64,000 nucleotides of DNA from Datisca glomerata (lineage: Eukaryota; Streptophyta; Magnoliopsida; Cucurbitales; Datiscaceae): positions 248,001 through 312,000 of the forward strand of contig QANY01005488.1 of the NCBI GenBank assembly GCA_003255025.1, written 5' to 3'. Positions 13,149-25,479 of this stretch are shown in pieces (position 1 is the stretch's first letter; every line of letters begins with the position of its first letter). A program made the position numbers and the translations under genes. The notes under the pieces are model-generated. The model had not been told where the DNA came from, searched no databases, and was given only the letters and a program-made list of their open reading frames with translations.

Positions 13149-13750
13149 ATGGATGAACAACAAAAACAACCCTATAAAGACGAATCTTTTTACCAAAGAC
13201 TCTACCTTTTTTCTTCACCTTACATAATTAAGAAAGAGTTTGGTTATTCACTATTATTTCTCTCTTTTTTCTTCTCTTCCTTGCTTCTTTTTGATCTTGG
13301 AAGCTCTTTTGATCCACATTCTTTTTTTCGCTTTGATTTTATATCTCGGATCCTTCCCTACAATAAAAGATTATTATTGTTACCATCGTCAACCTCACAA
13401 TTTGTTTGCGATTACTCTAATGGAAGATGGGTACATGATGAAACGTATCCACTTCGGTTGTATAATGAGAGCTGCCCTTTTCTTGATCCGGGATTCCGGT
13501 GCAAGCTAAACGGACGAATGGATGATGGTTATCGTAAGTGGCGGTGGCAACCGGACGGTTGCGATCTTCCCAGGTAAGAACTTGTTATGGTGTTCGGGAA
13601 TGCTAGGTTTATGCATGACTCCTCCATTGTATGCAAAGTTGTTTCTATCATTAAAATCTTTTGTTTTAATAATTTTTAACTTGTTTCAACTAGTGTGAAC
13701 CGTACTCTATAGTTAAAGGATTAATTAACTAGAACAATTATAGTTAATTT

Positions 13751-13785
<35 letters not shown>

Positions 13786-16700
13786 AACTGGTTTCAATTT
13801 AGTGTATCACTAAATTTCAAAGAGTCGCATTCATTGTTTTAAGTACAATAATAAAAATACATGTTCTCATCTTTAATTAGACTAGTTTTATAGATTTATG
13901 TTGCACGTGAAAATAAGTTTTATAGATATTATTATTATATATAAATATTTTTTTCTTCATACATGTGTTTTCACTATAAGGTTATTTTATTAATTGTATA
14001 TGAATTTTGTCTATCATATAAACTAAAGCATTTTCCTCAATTTTAACCCTAAATTACCATTCTCTTTTATCAGAATTGTTTTAGGAATTTTTTATTTCAT
14101 TCATGTGTATCAGTATTAAATATTATGTGTTACATTGATTCAATTAATCTTAATTTCTATTCATCATAATTTCTATTATAAAATGTAATATAAAAAGATT
14201 AATTAAGTATCCAACTTGATAAAAAAATAATGTTCATTGATTAATTAATTAAAAAATTAATTATTATGATACCATTAAATACTAAGTTTAGAGTTATTTT
14301 AGAAAATTTAATAATAGTATGAGAATAAAGTTGTCTAAAAATATTTTATACTCTTATATTTATTAACATAAGATAAGTAGTTATAGATATAAAGTTTTTT
14401 TATTCTTTCCGCTCAAAGAAGTTTTCTTATTCACTTTTACTTCTAATACTCATTAGATTGATATTCACATTAGATGATAATAAAAATATTAACTAAAAAA
14501 TATTTGGTTAATTCTAAGACTTATTTTTGCTTACAATTAGTCTTTTAATATTTATGCACAAAAATGACAATAAAGATGATTGAGACTTATTTTTGCTTAC
14601 AATTAGTCTTTTAATATTTATGCACAAAAATGACATAAAGATGATTGAGACTTATTTTTGCTTATAATTAATCTTTTTAAGATTTTAAATGAAAAATGAA
14701 GAGAAAACGTCTTTAAAATGATATTTAAACAAAGTAGTTGAAAAGAATTTCATATGAACAATTGAGATAATAAATATTAATTAGAAAAATAAATCTTTCA
14801 CATGAATAATTAGAACAATAAATAGATTAAAAATAATTAGGGGTAGTATTGTCTAAAAGATTTCTTCAACTTCTGTACTTTTATATAGTATAGATTAACA
14901 TTATTTTATGAGACTCCTATAAATTATCTTTCCATCCGAATTCTCTTTTCCGCCTTAATTTTATATATCATATTTGAGTAAAGAGAGAGAGGAGATGAGA
15001 GAAGTATTTTTAGTCTCTTCATTTTTTTATATTTTTCTAAGGTAGCATAGACATTTTTAGTAAACTTACCAAGTCTACGTAATTTACATGGTCCATTCTA
15101 ATAATACAAAATTTAAAAGAATCTTTGTTAGTTTTTTTTTTCAAAATACATTAATTATTTGTTGAAAATCACAAACTGATTGAAAAACCTTTTTTGTGTT
15201 AATCTCAGGTTCAATGCAACGGACTTCTTAGAGAGAAGTATGAATGGAAGAATAGTGTTTGCAGGTGATTCAATAGGAAGGAACCAATGGGAATCATTGA
15301 TATGCATGCTTTCACAAGTAGTTTCAAACCACTCAACCATTTATGAAGTGAATGGCCGTCCCATTACTAAGCATAAGGGCTTCCTCTCCATCAACTTTCA
15401 ACAATACAATCTCACAGTTGAATATTACAGAGCACCTTTCCTGGTTCTCGCCGGTCGACCTCCTCGAAACTCGTCGATTGAAGTTCACACCTCAGTCAGA
15501 GTTGATGAATTACACTGGTTTTCCAAGAAATGGGAAGGAGCAAATCTCCTGGTTTTCAATGGTGGGCACTGGTGGAATAAGGATAAAACTTTGAAAATGT
15601 GAGAGCTTTTCTTGTTAAATGACTCTTCTTTTATGAGCTTTAAATAACACAGTCATGTGTCAAATCACCAATCTTGGTACTCTCTGAATGATCCAAAGTA
15701 AACCCATTATAGAGATGATTGCCAATAGCCGGTCTTTGACCGTCGATCGCCAATTCTCTAGCCTAAAGATGATAGCCCTCTCAACTTACTCATAGGACTG
15801 GTTCACCACTTGCAGGTCCCAATTCACCCCTGACCTTCGGTAGAATTCTTGAGCTCGGGCCTAAAGATGATAGCCCTCTGAACCTACTCATAGAATTGGT
15901 TCGCCACTCGAAAGTCCCAATTCACCCCTGACCTTCGTTAGAATTCTTGATCGGCTCGACTATAGAACCCAAACAATAGATAAACAAAATCATGCGTAGA
16001 CTCTCATAGAAACGAAATGCTAATATACATGCATATAAGAGAATCTAAAAAAGTTACTGGATTTCAAAGTAAATGGATTTCTTTAGCTGATTTTTAATTT
16101 TGATGTGATTGTCAGTCTTTTAGAGTTCAATTAGAAAGAAAAGAAAAGAAAAGTAACACGAAGCAAATTTGTGGATTTTCAGGGGTTGCTATTTTCAGGA
16201 AGGAGGGAAAGTGAATAAGAGCATGGATGTCATTGAAGCATTTCAGAAATCTCTACAGACATTGATGTATTGGGCAGTGAGCAAATTAGATCCTGATAAG
16301 ACTCATATTTTCTTCCGTAGTTACTCCCCCGTTCATTTCAGGCAAGTATTATGAGTTAACCATTCAATAAATCATTTGAGTGGTAGATTTAGGGTAAGAA
16401 AAATTGTTGTAACAATATCGTGCTGATGAATAATGAATGCAAAAAAAATACACTTGCAGGAATGGCACATGGGATGAAGGGGGCCAATGCGATATAAACA
16501 ACGAACCAGAAGGAAACTACACAAGGCTGGAAGCTGATCCAGTGTACAATCTACTCATTTCTAGAGCAATCAAGCAGATAGATGATGGAACTAGAAAGGT
16601 TCAATTCTTGAACATCACATATTTATCAGAGTTTAGGAAAGATGGTCACCCTTCCAAGTTTCGCGAGCCAGGCACTCCCGCTCTTGCTCCACAAGACTGC

Positions 16701-16787
16701 AGCCATTGGTGTCTACCTGGCGTTCCAGACACGTGGAATGAACTTCTCTACGCTCATCTGTTGTCAAAAGATTTTAGAACAAAGTGA
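13149..16787 (+). CDS. Trichome birefringence-like O-acetyltransferase (TBL8-11-like), 4 coding exons
   Basis: Exons 13149-13573, 15209-15598, 16183-16341 and 16460-16787 join in frame to 1,302 nt (433 aa). The protein has a short cytosolic N terminus, a hydrophobic membrane anchor (about residues 31-50), a Cys-rich PMR5N/TBL domain (about 87-143, with [12 protein letters not shown] and [12 protein letters not shown]), then the DUF231/PC-esterase domain. The catalytic GDS motif is at 161-163 and the DxxH motif (DCSH) at 404-407. TBL proteins are Golgi enzymes that O-acetylate cell-wall polysaccharides. [10 protein letters not shown] and EYYRAPFLV resemble the TBL8/9/10/11 clade, whose TBL10 acts on rhamnogalacturonan I. 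The clade is a judgement from motifs, and the substrate is inferred. Introns 1 and 2 are GT-AG, while intron 3 uses GC-AG (CAG/GCAAGT). Its upstream region is duplicated from the next gene. All key residues are present. Confidence 0.94.
13574..15208 (+). other. TBL intron 1 with repeats
   Basis: The 1.6-kb intron separates the PMR5N-domain exon from the GDS exon. It contains a TA dinucleotide run (about 13756-13783) and 2.5 copies of a 66-bp tandem unit (about 14518-14680, marker GACTTATTTTTGCTTA). Near 14938-14966 it also contains a short block (ATTCTCTTTTCCGCCTTAAT) almost identical to the T segment of the array at 3.3-9.9 kb. Confidence 0.8.
15761..15955 (+). repeat. 98-bp tandem duplication in TBL intron 2
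   Basis: GCCTAAAGATGATAGCCCTC occurs at 15761 and again at 15859. Both are followed by the same order of blocks (ACTCATAG, TTCGCCACT or TTCACCACT, CCCAATTCACCCCTGACCTT, AGAATTCTTGA). The repeat lies in the 584-bp intron 2 and has no coding content. Confidence 0.85.
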
Positions 16788-19554
16788 AGTTGCCTTTTTT
16801 TCCTCTCAAATCCCTTTTATTGACACTGTTTAAAGATCATATTAGTTTCAACTGTACATAGTATAAAATATGATAAATATATATATATATATAAAGTATT
16901 TGCATCATCTCTTGTTAACGGGAGGTGATTTTCACCAAATCTGGGCCTTTGATTTTCTACCCAACTCCTAAGGTCAACGCTTTTTAAAATCTAGAAAAAA
17001 GTTAAAAAAATTTATTAATTACAAACTAGATATGACAGGTCTCTCTCGTTCATCCCAAGAGAAGTCAAGTCCATAAAAAACTTTATTAAATGGATGTGAC
17101 ATGACAACCGTTTATTATATACCAGTTTAATGATCTATTTCTTCTCAAATCTTGATAATTTTCATTTCCCCAAATGAAAAGTACATTTTACTTCATTGGG
17201 TCTAAAGTTCCGAATCCTGAGTGTCGCTCCAGTGATTCATTTTCAATAGCTGGGACAAAAGTTTAGCCTTATAGAATCCAAGAGAAACCAAGAGAAACCA
17301 TAGGAAATACAAATCTAGACAAAGAGAAACGTAATTTTAACTTTTTTTTTGAATTACTTGAACGCAATATGAATTACTATTATGAGAAATCAGTGACGTT
17401 AAAAGAGTTGGATATGAAGATGTTATAATATCATCTAACTCACTAGAAGAAGTATTAAGACACCAATAGGAACGCCAAATGCTAGGTCAGTCATAGACTC
17501 ATAGTTCTAAGTAGGCCTCTCTTTTCTTTATTTCTCAATTCATCGCCTATCAAGGCCCTTCTGATCAATCATGTAGTTGTAGTAACATCAACAGCCAAAA
17601 GCTAAGAACTTTGCCAAACATCCTGCCAATTTATTGAAGGGAGAACTGCAAAAATTGCCCATTTTCCAGTTCAAACTGTAAAATGTCTGAAATTTTTTTT
17701 ATTGCAACATGTCAGAATCACGTAAATAGTTTATTTACCAATGTGTGATTTTGGTAGATAACTTATCTACTTTGGTTAGTTTTTTGTCATTTTTATAAAT
17801 AAAAAAAAATCGGTCATTTTTATAATTGAAACTTGAAAGTTGATTTTTTCTGTCATTTTCTGTTTATTTTAAAAACACACATTACTAAATAAGTTTTAAA
17901 TAATTTGTCAAATTAACTTATTAACGTTTAACATATTATTTGATCAATTAAAACTTAATTTATAATTTTATCATTATAGAATTATTCAGTTAGTATCCTT
18001 GTAAGATTGATGAGAATGGATTGTCTTTTGCGTTGGAAACGGCTCGGGCCTTCAAAAGTTCATCATCAGATTGTCTTATGATGATGAGAAGAGACCACAG
18101 AGAATTATAATCTGATTATGATCATGAAAGTTCATTGTCTGTTATGCTCCTCCACCTAACAACAATGATCATCCTTAAATCAGGGAACATGACTTAAGTT
18201 TAACTGCAAGCTTTTCACCTTCAATCACAGACATCCTTAACTCACTATAATCATACAAATTTTAACCACCCATCAGTCTTTAGATCTTTTCCCTAGATTT
18301 TAGGCCGTCATAGAGTAATAAACTTGTAGATTCGCCATCTTTTTAATCTCTAAATTTTACTCTGTTTTATTATTTCTTTTTAGAGACTTTAAGATTGAAT
18401 TTGAGTAACAATTCTTTTCTTTTTTATTAATTCAGTTAAAAAAATCATTTTTAGCAAAATTTAAAAGGGAATTTTTTTTAGGTCTCTTGTATAAGGAAAA
18501 AAACGATTTTAGGACTTTTTTTATTTAATGAAATTCAACCTTTTTATAGAGGGAAATATTATGTTGCTCTTTAGTTCACAATTTTTCGACTAAAATTCAT
18601 GACTGCTAGACCTTAGTCTAACGTGTGTAAATTTAACAGATACTATACCAGAATCTAACATCAATTTTTGCTAAAAAAATCAGTAAGATTTCTTTTCATT
18701 TTTTCACTTTGAAGGGTATCTCTGAAATAATTTCTCAAATTTAAATATTAAGAAAAAGAAGTGAGGTCAATTAATTTGTTCGTGCCAGCACCCCATAATT
18801 TACATAAAAAATTATAAGCTCGAGTCATATAATTTTAAATTTCTCGTGCATTTCATAACTTTAGTTTAAACAAAATAAATTTAATATTGTCTATAACTAA
18901 TGATAACTTGTGTCTTACTATAAAAATAAAGGATAACTTGTTAGCTATGCTAATGGATTCAATTATTTAAACTCAAATTATATATAAAAAATATTACAGA
19001 AAAAGAGAAAATTACTACTCAGTCAATATATATAAATGACAAAATTGATAATTCTCAGGAAGGGTCTAGACGTAAATTACCTTGGACTTATTAAGGGATA
19101 AATTCAACTTTGCACCCTATATTTTGAAAATTGCTTTTTTACACCCCTAACACAAACATGAACTAGTCTTCCAACTTTCTTTATGATCAATATCAGTCTT
19201 CTCTCAAATCAGGATTTTCAGGTCAAATAGTTTTAAGAAATGTTTCTAATCTTAAGATCAGATGTTCAAACTCCATGTTATATCCTCTTCCCTCTCGACG
19301 AAAAAAAATATTAATCTTCCTTTGGTTCATAGGGAGGACACTTTTAGGAAACTGCAAGAGAGAGAATGATCTGTCATGTTTTTGTTAACTTTCAGGTACA
19401 AGAGTTTGTACTGTATATCTTTTGTTTCTATGTATATTTGAACGTAAACTATACACACTATAATTTTTACTTCAAATGTATATAAAAACAGTTCATATAT
19501 CGTACATGAGCTATGCCTTAGAATTTTTCTATGTTTTGTTTCTATAATCTCAAA
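16788..19554. other. Intergenic region, mostly featureless
   Basis: About 2.8 kb between the TBL stop codon and the promoter region of the GIL1-like gene. It begins with the TBL 3' untranslated region and a short TA run near 16877-16892. I see no conserved frame. A degenerate SINE-like copy is noted separately at 19207-19312. Confidence 0.6.
19207..19312 (+). mobile_element. Degenerate tRNA-derived SINE-like copy
   Basis: This stretch matches 37148-37232 block by block: AGGTCAAATAG for a box-A-like region, CTTAAGATCAGATGTTCAAA for the box-B-like region, then TATATCCTCTTCCC and an A-rich end. It is more diverged than the copy at 37.1 kb. Confidence 0.45.
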
Positions 19555-20325
19555 TAGAATACGTGGACTTCAACCTAATATGTGAAAAAGTCAAGTCTTC
19601 ACCCATTTAAGGGAATTGTGAAATAAAATAGAGTTTGAGAGTTTTTTCTTAAGTTATAACATGGACATGAAAAAATATAAATTAATAAGAAAAAATATTT
19701 TTAAATATGAGATGATGTGATGTTCACATCTCGTTTGTTATTATATTTATAGTTGTGTTGAGTATCATCTTTTACTCGTGTTACTTAGTTGATGGAATGA
19801 AGCGGACTAGTTTTGTGCATAAATTTTTTTTTTATATAAATGTGAAAAGACAAAGTTATCCTTCAATGGTAATTCATCTTATGCGGAGAGGATGCAGACT
19901 TGCTTTTACTGTGCATGTGCTTACTAGCTGCTTTTCTCTCTCTTTAAGTTTTCCATTTCTCCTACCCCTTTTCCCGGGGATTCTCCGGTCAATAATTCAA
20001 TCAGGTGAGTGCTCTCTTCTTCGTTCCTCTTTGGTTTCCTAGAAAAGATGGTAAGATAATTGCACGGAAGTTTTGGCTGATAGGAGCGGAAGACTTGGTT
20101 GATTGTGGTGTCTGTGGTTTAGGGTTTTGAAATGAATCTGAACATTGAGTTAAGAAAGTTTGTGCTTTCACTTAATCTGTAGGCGATTGGGGAATTTGTA
20201 TCTTGTTGTTCTATAAGATTGTTTGAAATGGATTGTTTTCTGATTCATTGTGATCGGAAGAGATGGCGCCTTTGATTTTTTTATTGATTTCTTTCTGCAA
20301 ACGGGTGGGACTGGATTATGAAATG
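19555..20325 (+). promoter_or_regulatory. Promoter, noncoding exon and intron start of the GIL1-like gene
   Basis: The region contains a TATA-like TTTATATAAATG near 19831 and a pyrimidine-rich leader (TTTTCTCTCTCTTTAAG). A noncoding exon ends at 20004, before the donor GTGAGTGC. The block is present a second time at 12135-13033 upstream of the TBL gene. Because here it is joined to an intact gene with a matching acceptor, I take it as the probable source. The transcription start is not determined. Confidence 0.75.
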
Positions 20326-21223
20326 TGTAATTATAAGTTTAGAGTGTAAAATTAACTGTAAATGTGGAAGCGGGTCGTTGTCAATCAAGCATTTCAGTTA
20401 GCGAGCTTTAGTTTGATAGATAGGACTAATTATTTTAGTCCTTACACCCAGTTAGACCGTTGTTGGCTCTAACTTTTATATGCTTTCCATGTACAGTTCC
20501 TGGGTCTCTTGTGGTGAAACTATCATCGACTTCCTGCCTTGAGATTTGCTTATAAAAGTACCTCTCTCTTTGTATATCTATCTGTATGTGCGTCATGTTA
20601 TGCATTTACTACATGTTTCCTGAATCCTTAATAAACAGAATTTAAGGACAACGTGGTTAGGATTCCCAGATTATATAAAGGCATCTTGCTTGTTTTGGTC
20701 TGAGTGTGCTCATTCATTCATGCTATGTTTTGATCTTAGAAATTAGTAGGGAAAGGAAATGAAAATATGAAGGATTTAATTTCCATTATTTGGAGTCTTT
20801 GGAATATGTAGAGGAAAATAGTTATTTGAGTGAATTTTATTTGAATGATCTAATTCGACATACTCATCCTCACATTTTTCTTTCCTTCCTATTTTCCAAG
20901 ACCCAAATATAGCCTAATGAATTTTCTCTTTGCTCATTCTGTTTGTTGATCCGTTCAGCACATTGTGAGGCTTCCACTTCCAAAAATTATTTACGTTAAG
21001 GATTAGCCTCAGATTTTATTCGCATCTTCTATAGCCATTATGACTATCTTGTATGAATGCATTTATGGATTTGATGAAGTGGTTATACTGGTTTTGTCTT
21101 AGTTTAGTTTGAAATGGAATTTAAGCACCCTCTAACTCTGCGTGGGGCTGCATCCTTGTTTCTGTTCTTAAACAACCTTGTTACGATCTAGAGTGCAATT
21201 AATATTTGCTCTATGGATTGCAG
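20005..21223 (+). other. 5'UTR intron of the GIL1-like gene
   Basis: Donor CAG/GTGAGT at 20004/20005 and acceptor GATTGCAG at 21216-21223. A 64-nt leader follows before the ATG at 21288. An in-frame TGA at 21261-21263 shows that the ATG at 21288 is the first usable start. Intron boundaries are inferred from consensus sites only. Confidence 0.7.
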
Positions 21224-21287
21224 ATTGGGAGATACTGGTAGGTTACTGAAGGATACGTGTTGAATCATCCTATTTTCCGTAGTAGCT

Positions 21288-22556
21288 ATGCTATTGACTG
21301 GAGCAAAAGATAATCAACTTCGTGACAGCAATAGCCAGAAGGTTCACCCACAACCCATGGAAGATGCCATGAATCAGAAGCCGGAAGCTGTGGAAGCCCT
21401 TATATCTAAGCTTTTTGCCAATGTTTCCTCCCTGAAATCAGCTTATATACAGCTCCAAGCTGCTCACACTCCCTATGACCCTGAGAAAATACAAGCTGCT
21501 GATAAACTCGTAATTTCTGAACTTAAGAAGCTATCTGAACTCAAACATTTTTATAGAGAGAACAACCCCAAACCTGTTTGTGTTTCTCCGCAAGATTCTC
21601 GCTTAGCTGCAGAGATCCAAGAACAACAAAGCCTTCTGAAGACCTATGAGGTTATGGTTAAGAAATTTCAGTCCGAAATTCAGAACAAAGATTCCGAGAT
21701 ATATCAGTTGCAGCAGCAGATTGAGGAGGCAAACCAGAGGCGGGAAAAACTAGAAAAGAATCTCAAGCTTAGGGGATTGTCAATGAAAGAATCAGAAAGT
21801 TCTACAGATGAAAAAGGATTTTTTCCTGTGGACCTAACCCCTGATCTCTTTACTTCAGCTGTAGAAGCTGCTTTCAAAGCTATTCATGATTTTTCTAAAC
21901 CATTGATTAACATGATGAAAGCTGCTGGTTGGGACCTTGATGCTGCTGCTAACTCAATTGAACCTGATGTTGTCTACGCAAAGAGAGCTCACAAGAAATA
22001 TGCTTTTGAATCCCATATATGCCAAAGAATGTTCAGTGGGTTTCAGCAGGAAAGTTTCTCCATCAAATCAGACAATCTTGTAATCACAAAAGATAGCTTC
22101 TTCCACCAGTTTCTTGCTTTGAGAGAAATTGATCCACTGGACATGCTAGGCCAAAACCCAGATTCTATATTTGGAAAATTTTGCAGGAGCAAGTACCTGG
22201 TGGTAGTCCACCCAAAGATGGAAGCTTCATTCTTTGGGAATTTAGATCAGAGGAATTATGTAATGGGGGGAGGGCATCCAAGAACTCCCTTCTACCAGGC
22301 TTTTCTCAAACTCGCCAAGTCGATCTGGCTCTTACACAGGTTGGCATATTCTTTCGATCCAAACGTTAAGGTATTTCAGGTCAAACGTGGAAGTGAGTTC
22401 TCAGAAGTTTATATGGAAAGTGTGGTTAAGAATTTGATAATAGACGAAAATGATCCAAAACCCAAGGTAGGACTTATGGTTATGCCTGGCTTTTCGATTG
22501 GGGGTACTGTGATTCAGAGTAGAGTTTATCTTTCTGGCGTTAAGGTTGCTGAATAA
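21288..22556 (+). CDS. DUF641 family protein, GIL1/IRKI-like
   Basis: A single uninterrupted coding exon encodes 422 aa. Residues about 33-165 form the plant-specific DUF641 domain (EALISKLFANVSSLKSAY), ending in a strongly charged coiled coil (about 104-162). The middle part (about 180-355) carries KAAGWDLDAAANSIEP, FESHICQRMF and GGGHPRTPFYQAF. The C-terminal block (about 361-416, VFQVKRGSEFSEVYMESV and VGLMVMPGFSIGG) is the conserved GIL1/IRKI end. Relatives include GRAVITROPIC IN THE LIGHT 1 and the IRK-interacting protein, which act in light/gravity responses and receptor-kinase signalling. Length fits the shorter, about 425-aa Arabidopsis members. No catalytic domain is known, and the exact orthologue is not settled. 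An in-frame stop upstream supports the start. Confidence 0.96.
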   Translation: MLLTGAKDNQLRDSNSQKVHPQPMEDAMNQKPEAVEALISKLFANVSSLKSAYIQLQAAHTPYDPEKIQAADKLVISELKKLSELKHFYRENNPKPVCVSPQDSRLAAEIQEQQSLLKTYEVMVKKFQSEIQNKDSEIYQLQQQIEEANQRREKLEKNLKLRGLSMKESESSTDEKGFFPVDLTPDLFTSAVEAAFKAIHDFSKPLINMMKAAGWDLDAAANSIEPDVVYAKRAHKKYAFESHICQRMFSGFQQESFSIKSDNLVITKDSFFHQFLALREIDPLDMLGQNPDSIFGKFCRSKYLVVVHPKMEASFFGNLDQRNYVMGGGHPRTPFYQAFLKLAKSIWLLHRLAYSFDPNVKVFQVKRGSEFSEVYMESVVKNLIIDENDPKPKVGLMVMPGFSIGGTVIQSRVYLSGVKVAE

Positions 22557-23438
22557 CTTTCAAGCTTAGTGCAGAATCAGTGACGAAAGGTTCCAATGTG
22601 TATTTCTTGCATCTACCTCTGTTGTTTCTCTGATATATTTATTACCGCAGTTGTCTCTTAATCTGCTGTAATAGCTTTTACTGAGTAGAACTTTTTATTC
22701 CTGTACAAGTTCTCTCCGACTCTGTGAAATGTGTAATATTAGTGTCATCTATATCTTTCCATGCAGAGCAGTCTCTCTCTCTCTTCCCCGCTCTCTCTGT
22801 CATGGGAAGAATCCCAGATCCCAAAGATTCTGTTTTTATAAAAGAATGATCCGACACCGGACAAGTAATTGATTAAGTTTTAAATGATTAAATAACATGA
22901 TAATCATTTATAGTTGGTTATGCGATTGTTTAATGCCATGAAGTCAAGACTAGTCGAGGGCGTAAAGTGTGATCATGTTTTTTTAAATGTGATCTTGTTT
23001 TATGAGTGTGGTCACGTTTTAGATGTAACTACATTTATTATTAACATTTTCAGATCATTTCAAAAGGCATATTCGTGGTCTTCACTTGACCTCGTCTATA
23101 TAAGGGGTCATTGGTATCTTTATGAAGAGGATCACTTCACACTCCCCTAGGTTAAAAATCAGAGAATACTCTATATATGAGTTCTCTTCAATCTTAGAGT
23201 ACTAAAGGCATTTGTTACCTTCTGGATATCATCTAAAAGTATTTGTCATTCACTCTTTCGGTCATATATCATTTTTATGTTCCTAGATTTACTTATCATT
23301 AGACTAGGTCATTCGTTTACATATCACCCGCAAACCTCTAAACCAATTTTCAATTATGAAACTTTATAAATTTCAAAATATTAGAAATAGTAATTGGGAA
23401 ATTATATTTTAAATCTTTCTGATTGTTAATAACATAAA
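22557..23438. other. 3' region of the GIL1-like gene and intergenic DNA
   Basis: Probable 3' untranslated sequence to about 22750, followed by a CT-rich run (about 22770-22800) and AT-rich DNA. No gene recognised. A short + strand open frame at 22914-23150 shows no conserved content. Confidence 0.6.
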
Positions 23439-24660
23439 CTAAATTTTACAAATTAGTAAAAAATAATTATCATCGACTGAAAATGGAAATATTCCCAAAT
23501 GTAGGGAAATGCCAAATAATTCCCCTGCTTCTCCCTCCATATCATTAGGTTCATCGGGTTCTATCAACGCCAAGTGCCCTTCATTAAAATCAGGTACTAC
23601 GTCTTCTTCTCCCTCCACACCTTCTACTAAGAATAATATGGGCTTGTTACATTTGTGTTCGATATAAAAAATTTCATCACAATAATAGCATAACCCTTTT
23701 TCTCTTCTTTCTTGCATTTGGGTGGGGGTCATTCTCTTGATGGGGAAGGTGGATTTTCTATTTGGGTTGCAGGTATTGGGTTGGATTCAGTTTTCTGTTT
23801 TTGGTGGAGGTGTAGAATGATTAAATCTGGGGGTTGGTGCAGGTAATCTAGGAAGGAAGGATGGAGTGTTTTGGGTTTGCTTTAGGGTTCGGCTTGATCC
23901 TGCCTTATGCCTTCTAGTCACTTCCTCTTCTTGTAATTTAGCTAACCCAAAAGCTGCAGAGATAGTACTAGGTTTAAGCATAGTTACCATAATTCTTAAA
24001 TCATCTCTTAGGCCACTAATGAAGGTGCTAATCCGGAATTCCTCGGTAAGTTTCTTAACTTTGTTAGATAGGACCTCAAATTCAGATTGGTATTCTTCTA
24101 TTGTGGCTGTCTGCCTTAGCTTTGTAAACGCTCTATTTAGATCCTCATATGTTGAAGGTCCAAAATGTACCTTAACTGCTTCGATAAAATCCTCTCATCT
24201 TTCCACAAGACCCAAATCCCTTAGCCAAGAGAACCAAGCTAATGCCTTACCTTCCATGTGGAAAAGGCATATGCTCCCCGGCTGTATTGAAATATTCAAA
24301 AAACTGTCCAGCCTTAAAGAATCCAATCCATGGGTTCCGATCCGTTAAATCTTGGAAAATCCAACCTGAGATTTCTAGCGTGTATGCCCCAATTCCTCCA
24401 AAGAGTGGGTTATTGAATTGTCCTCAAGTTTGGAAAGATCCATCACTCGAATTCTAGTTGTGAACTTGTATCACTAACCGATCATAACTGGATGCTAAAT
24501 TGTTGAGTTGTTGTAATATTGTTCCCAGCATGGTTTTCTGTTGGTTTTTCGCTTCTCGTAGGTGTACCATCTCTCCTTTGAGCAAGGTGATGGTCTCCGT
24601 GAGCTGAGCCTGACATGTCCCTTCAGCCATGGTACAGGAACAGTACTCTGATGCCATTGT
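23439..24660 (-). mobile_element. Ty3/gypsy retrotransposon gag fragment with primer-binding site
   Basis: Read on the minus strand, the order is: a start region beside GGCATCAGAGT, which matches the initiator-Met tRNA primer-binding consensus in 10 of 12 bases; a coiled-coil N terminus; a retrotransposon gag domain (LFHMEGKALAW, then WEDFIEAVKVHFGP, LRQTATIEEYQSEFE and FISGLRDDL); a Pro-rich linker; and a zinc knuckle (CYYCDEIFYIEHKC). Stop codons and frameshifts break it. Protease and pol are absent because similarity ends just after the knuckle. The gag type fits plant chromovirus-like gypsy elements. Confidence 0.88.
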
Positions 24661-25120
24661 TATAACTTTTCAATTGATGTAATGAATTTTTTATGTAAAA
24701 TTCGAGTTTACCAGGCCTCCATTGGAACTGAGAAGTTACAACAATTTTTCTGCCCTTTTTCAATGAACAGTTCATATATAAATAGGCCAGGGAACACACT
24801 GACCACTACATAACATGGGCATAGCCCATTACCTAGAGCCTCCAGCCATCCAGCGAGCAGCTCATTCGAGATCTCCTACAGTCCTCCATTTTCTTTCTGT
24901 CTTCGTGTTCTAGTGTTCCTGTCTTCAACGTTCACCAAAATCACGAAATAGGTGTACTGGGTAGGTTATCTTCTCAATCTCAGTCGACAGTAGGATTTTG
25001 TCGTCGCCCACCTTCACCAATCGCGAAGTAGGGGTACTGTGTTTAAGGGTTTTCTTCCCTCGATCTCAGTAGGGCTACTTTGAAGTAAGTTTAAATGAAA
25101 CTTTAAACAGCAAATAAGAT
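24656..25120 (-). mobile_element. Probable LTR next to the gag fragment
   Basis: Directly adjoining the primer-binding site the plus strand reads TGTTATAAC, a TG-starting terminus as expected for an LTR edge. A TATA-rich stretch (TATATAAATAGG, near 24774-24788) lies inside. The far boundary and a matching second LTR were not found, so the extent is approximate. Confidence 0.4.
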
Positions 25121-25479
25121 CTACTGCAAAACCTTCGGTAATACTTAAAGAATAATTCAACATCATGTATCAGACGTAAGTACATCGTTTGAGCGATGCC
25201 AATGCCAACAAGCCAGGTGATCTCTTTGTCATTCCCAAGTTACCTCAGAAGCAAAACGAAGCTATATAACGCGAGTCAGAATTAGGAGTCACAGATTTTC
25301 ACGATTTTAGAAAGTTGGCCATTCCTTTGAAAAAAAAAAATAGTTAGTCATCCCGTTCATATGACCTTCGCGGTTTACTTTGGTTTCACATATAACCCAA
25401 AGTTTTGGTTTAGTTTAATTTTTGGCCCATAACTTAACTAAAATCATATTCACCTCTATTAATTATATAATATTTGATA
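25120..25479. other. Intergenic DNA, nothing recognised
   Basis: AT-rich linker between the gag/LTR remnant and the fold-back region. No coding, RNA or repeat signal was seen. Confidence 0.5.

Noticed and set aside
22764..22802. CT-rich run as a GAGA/CT regulatory site
   Set aside because: It lies in the 3' region of the GIL1-like gene and is a simple imperfect microsatellite.
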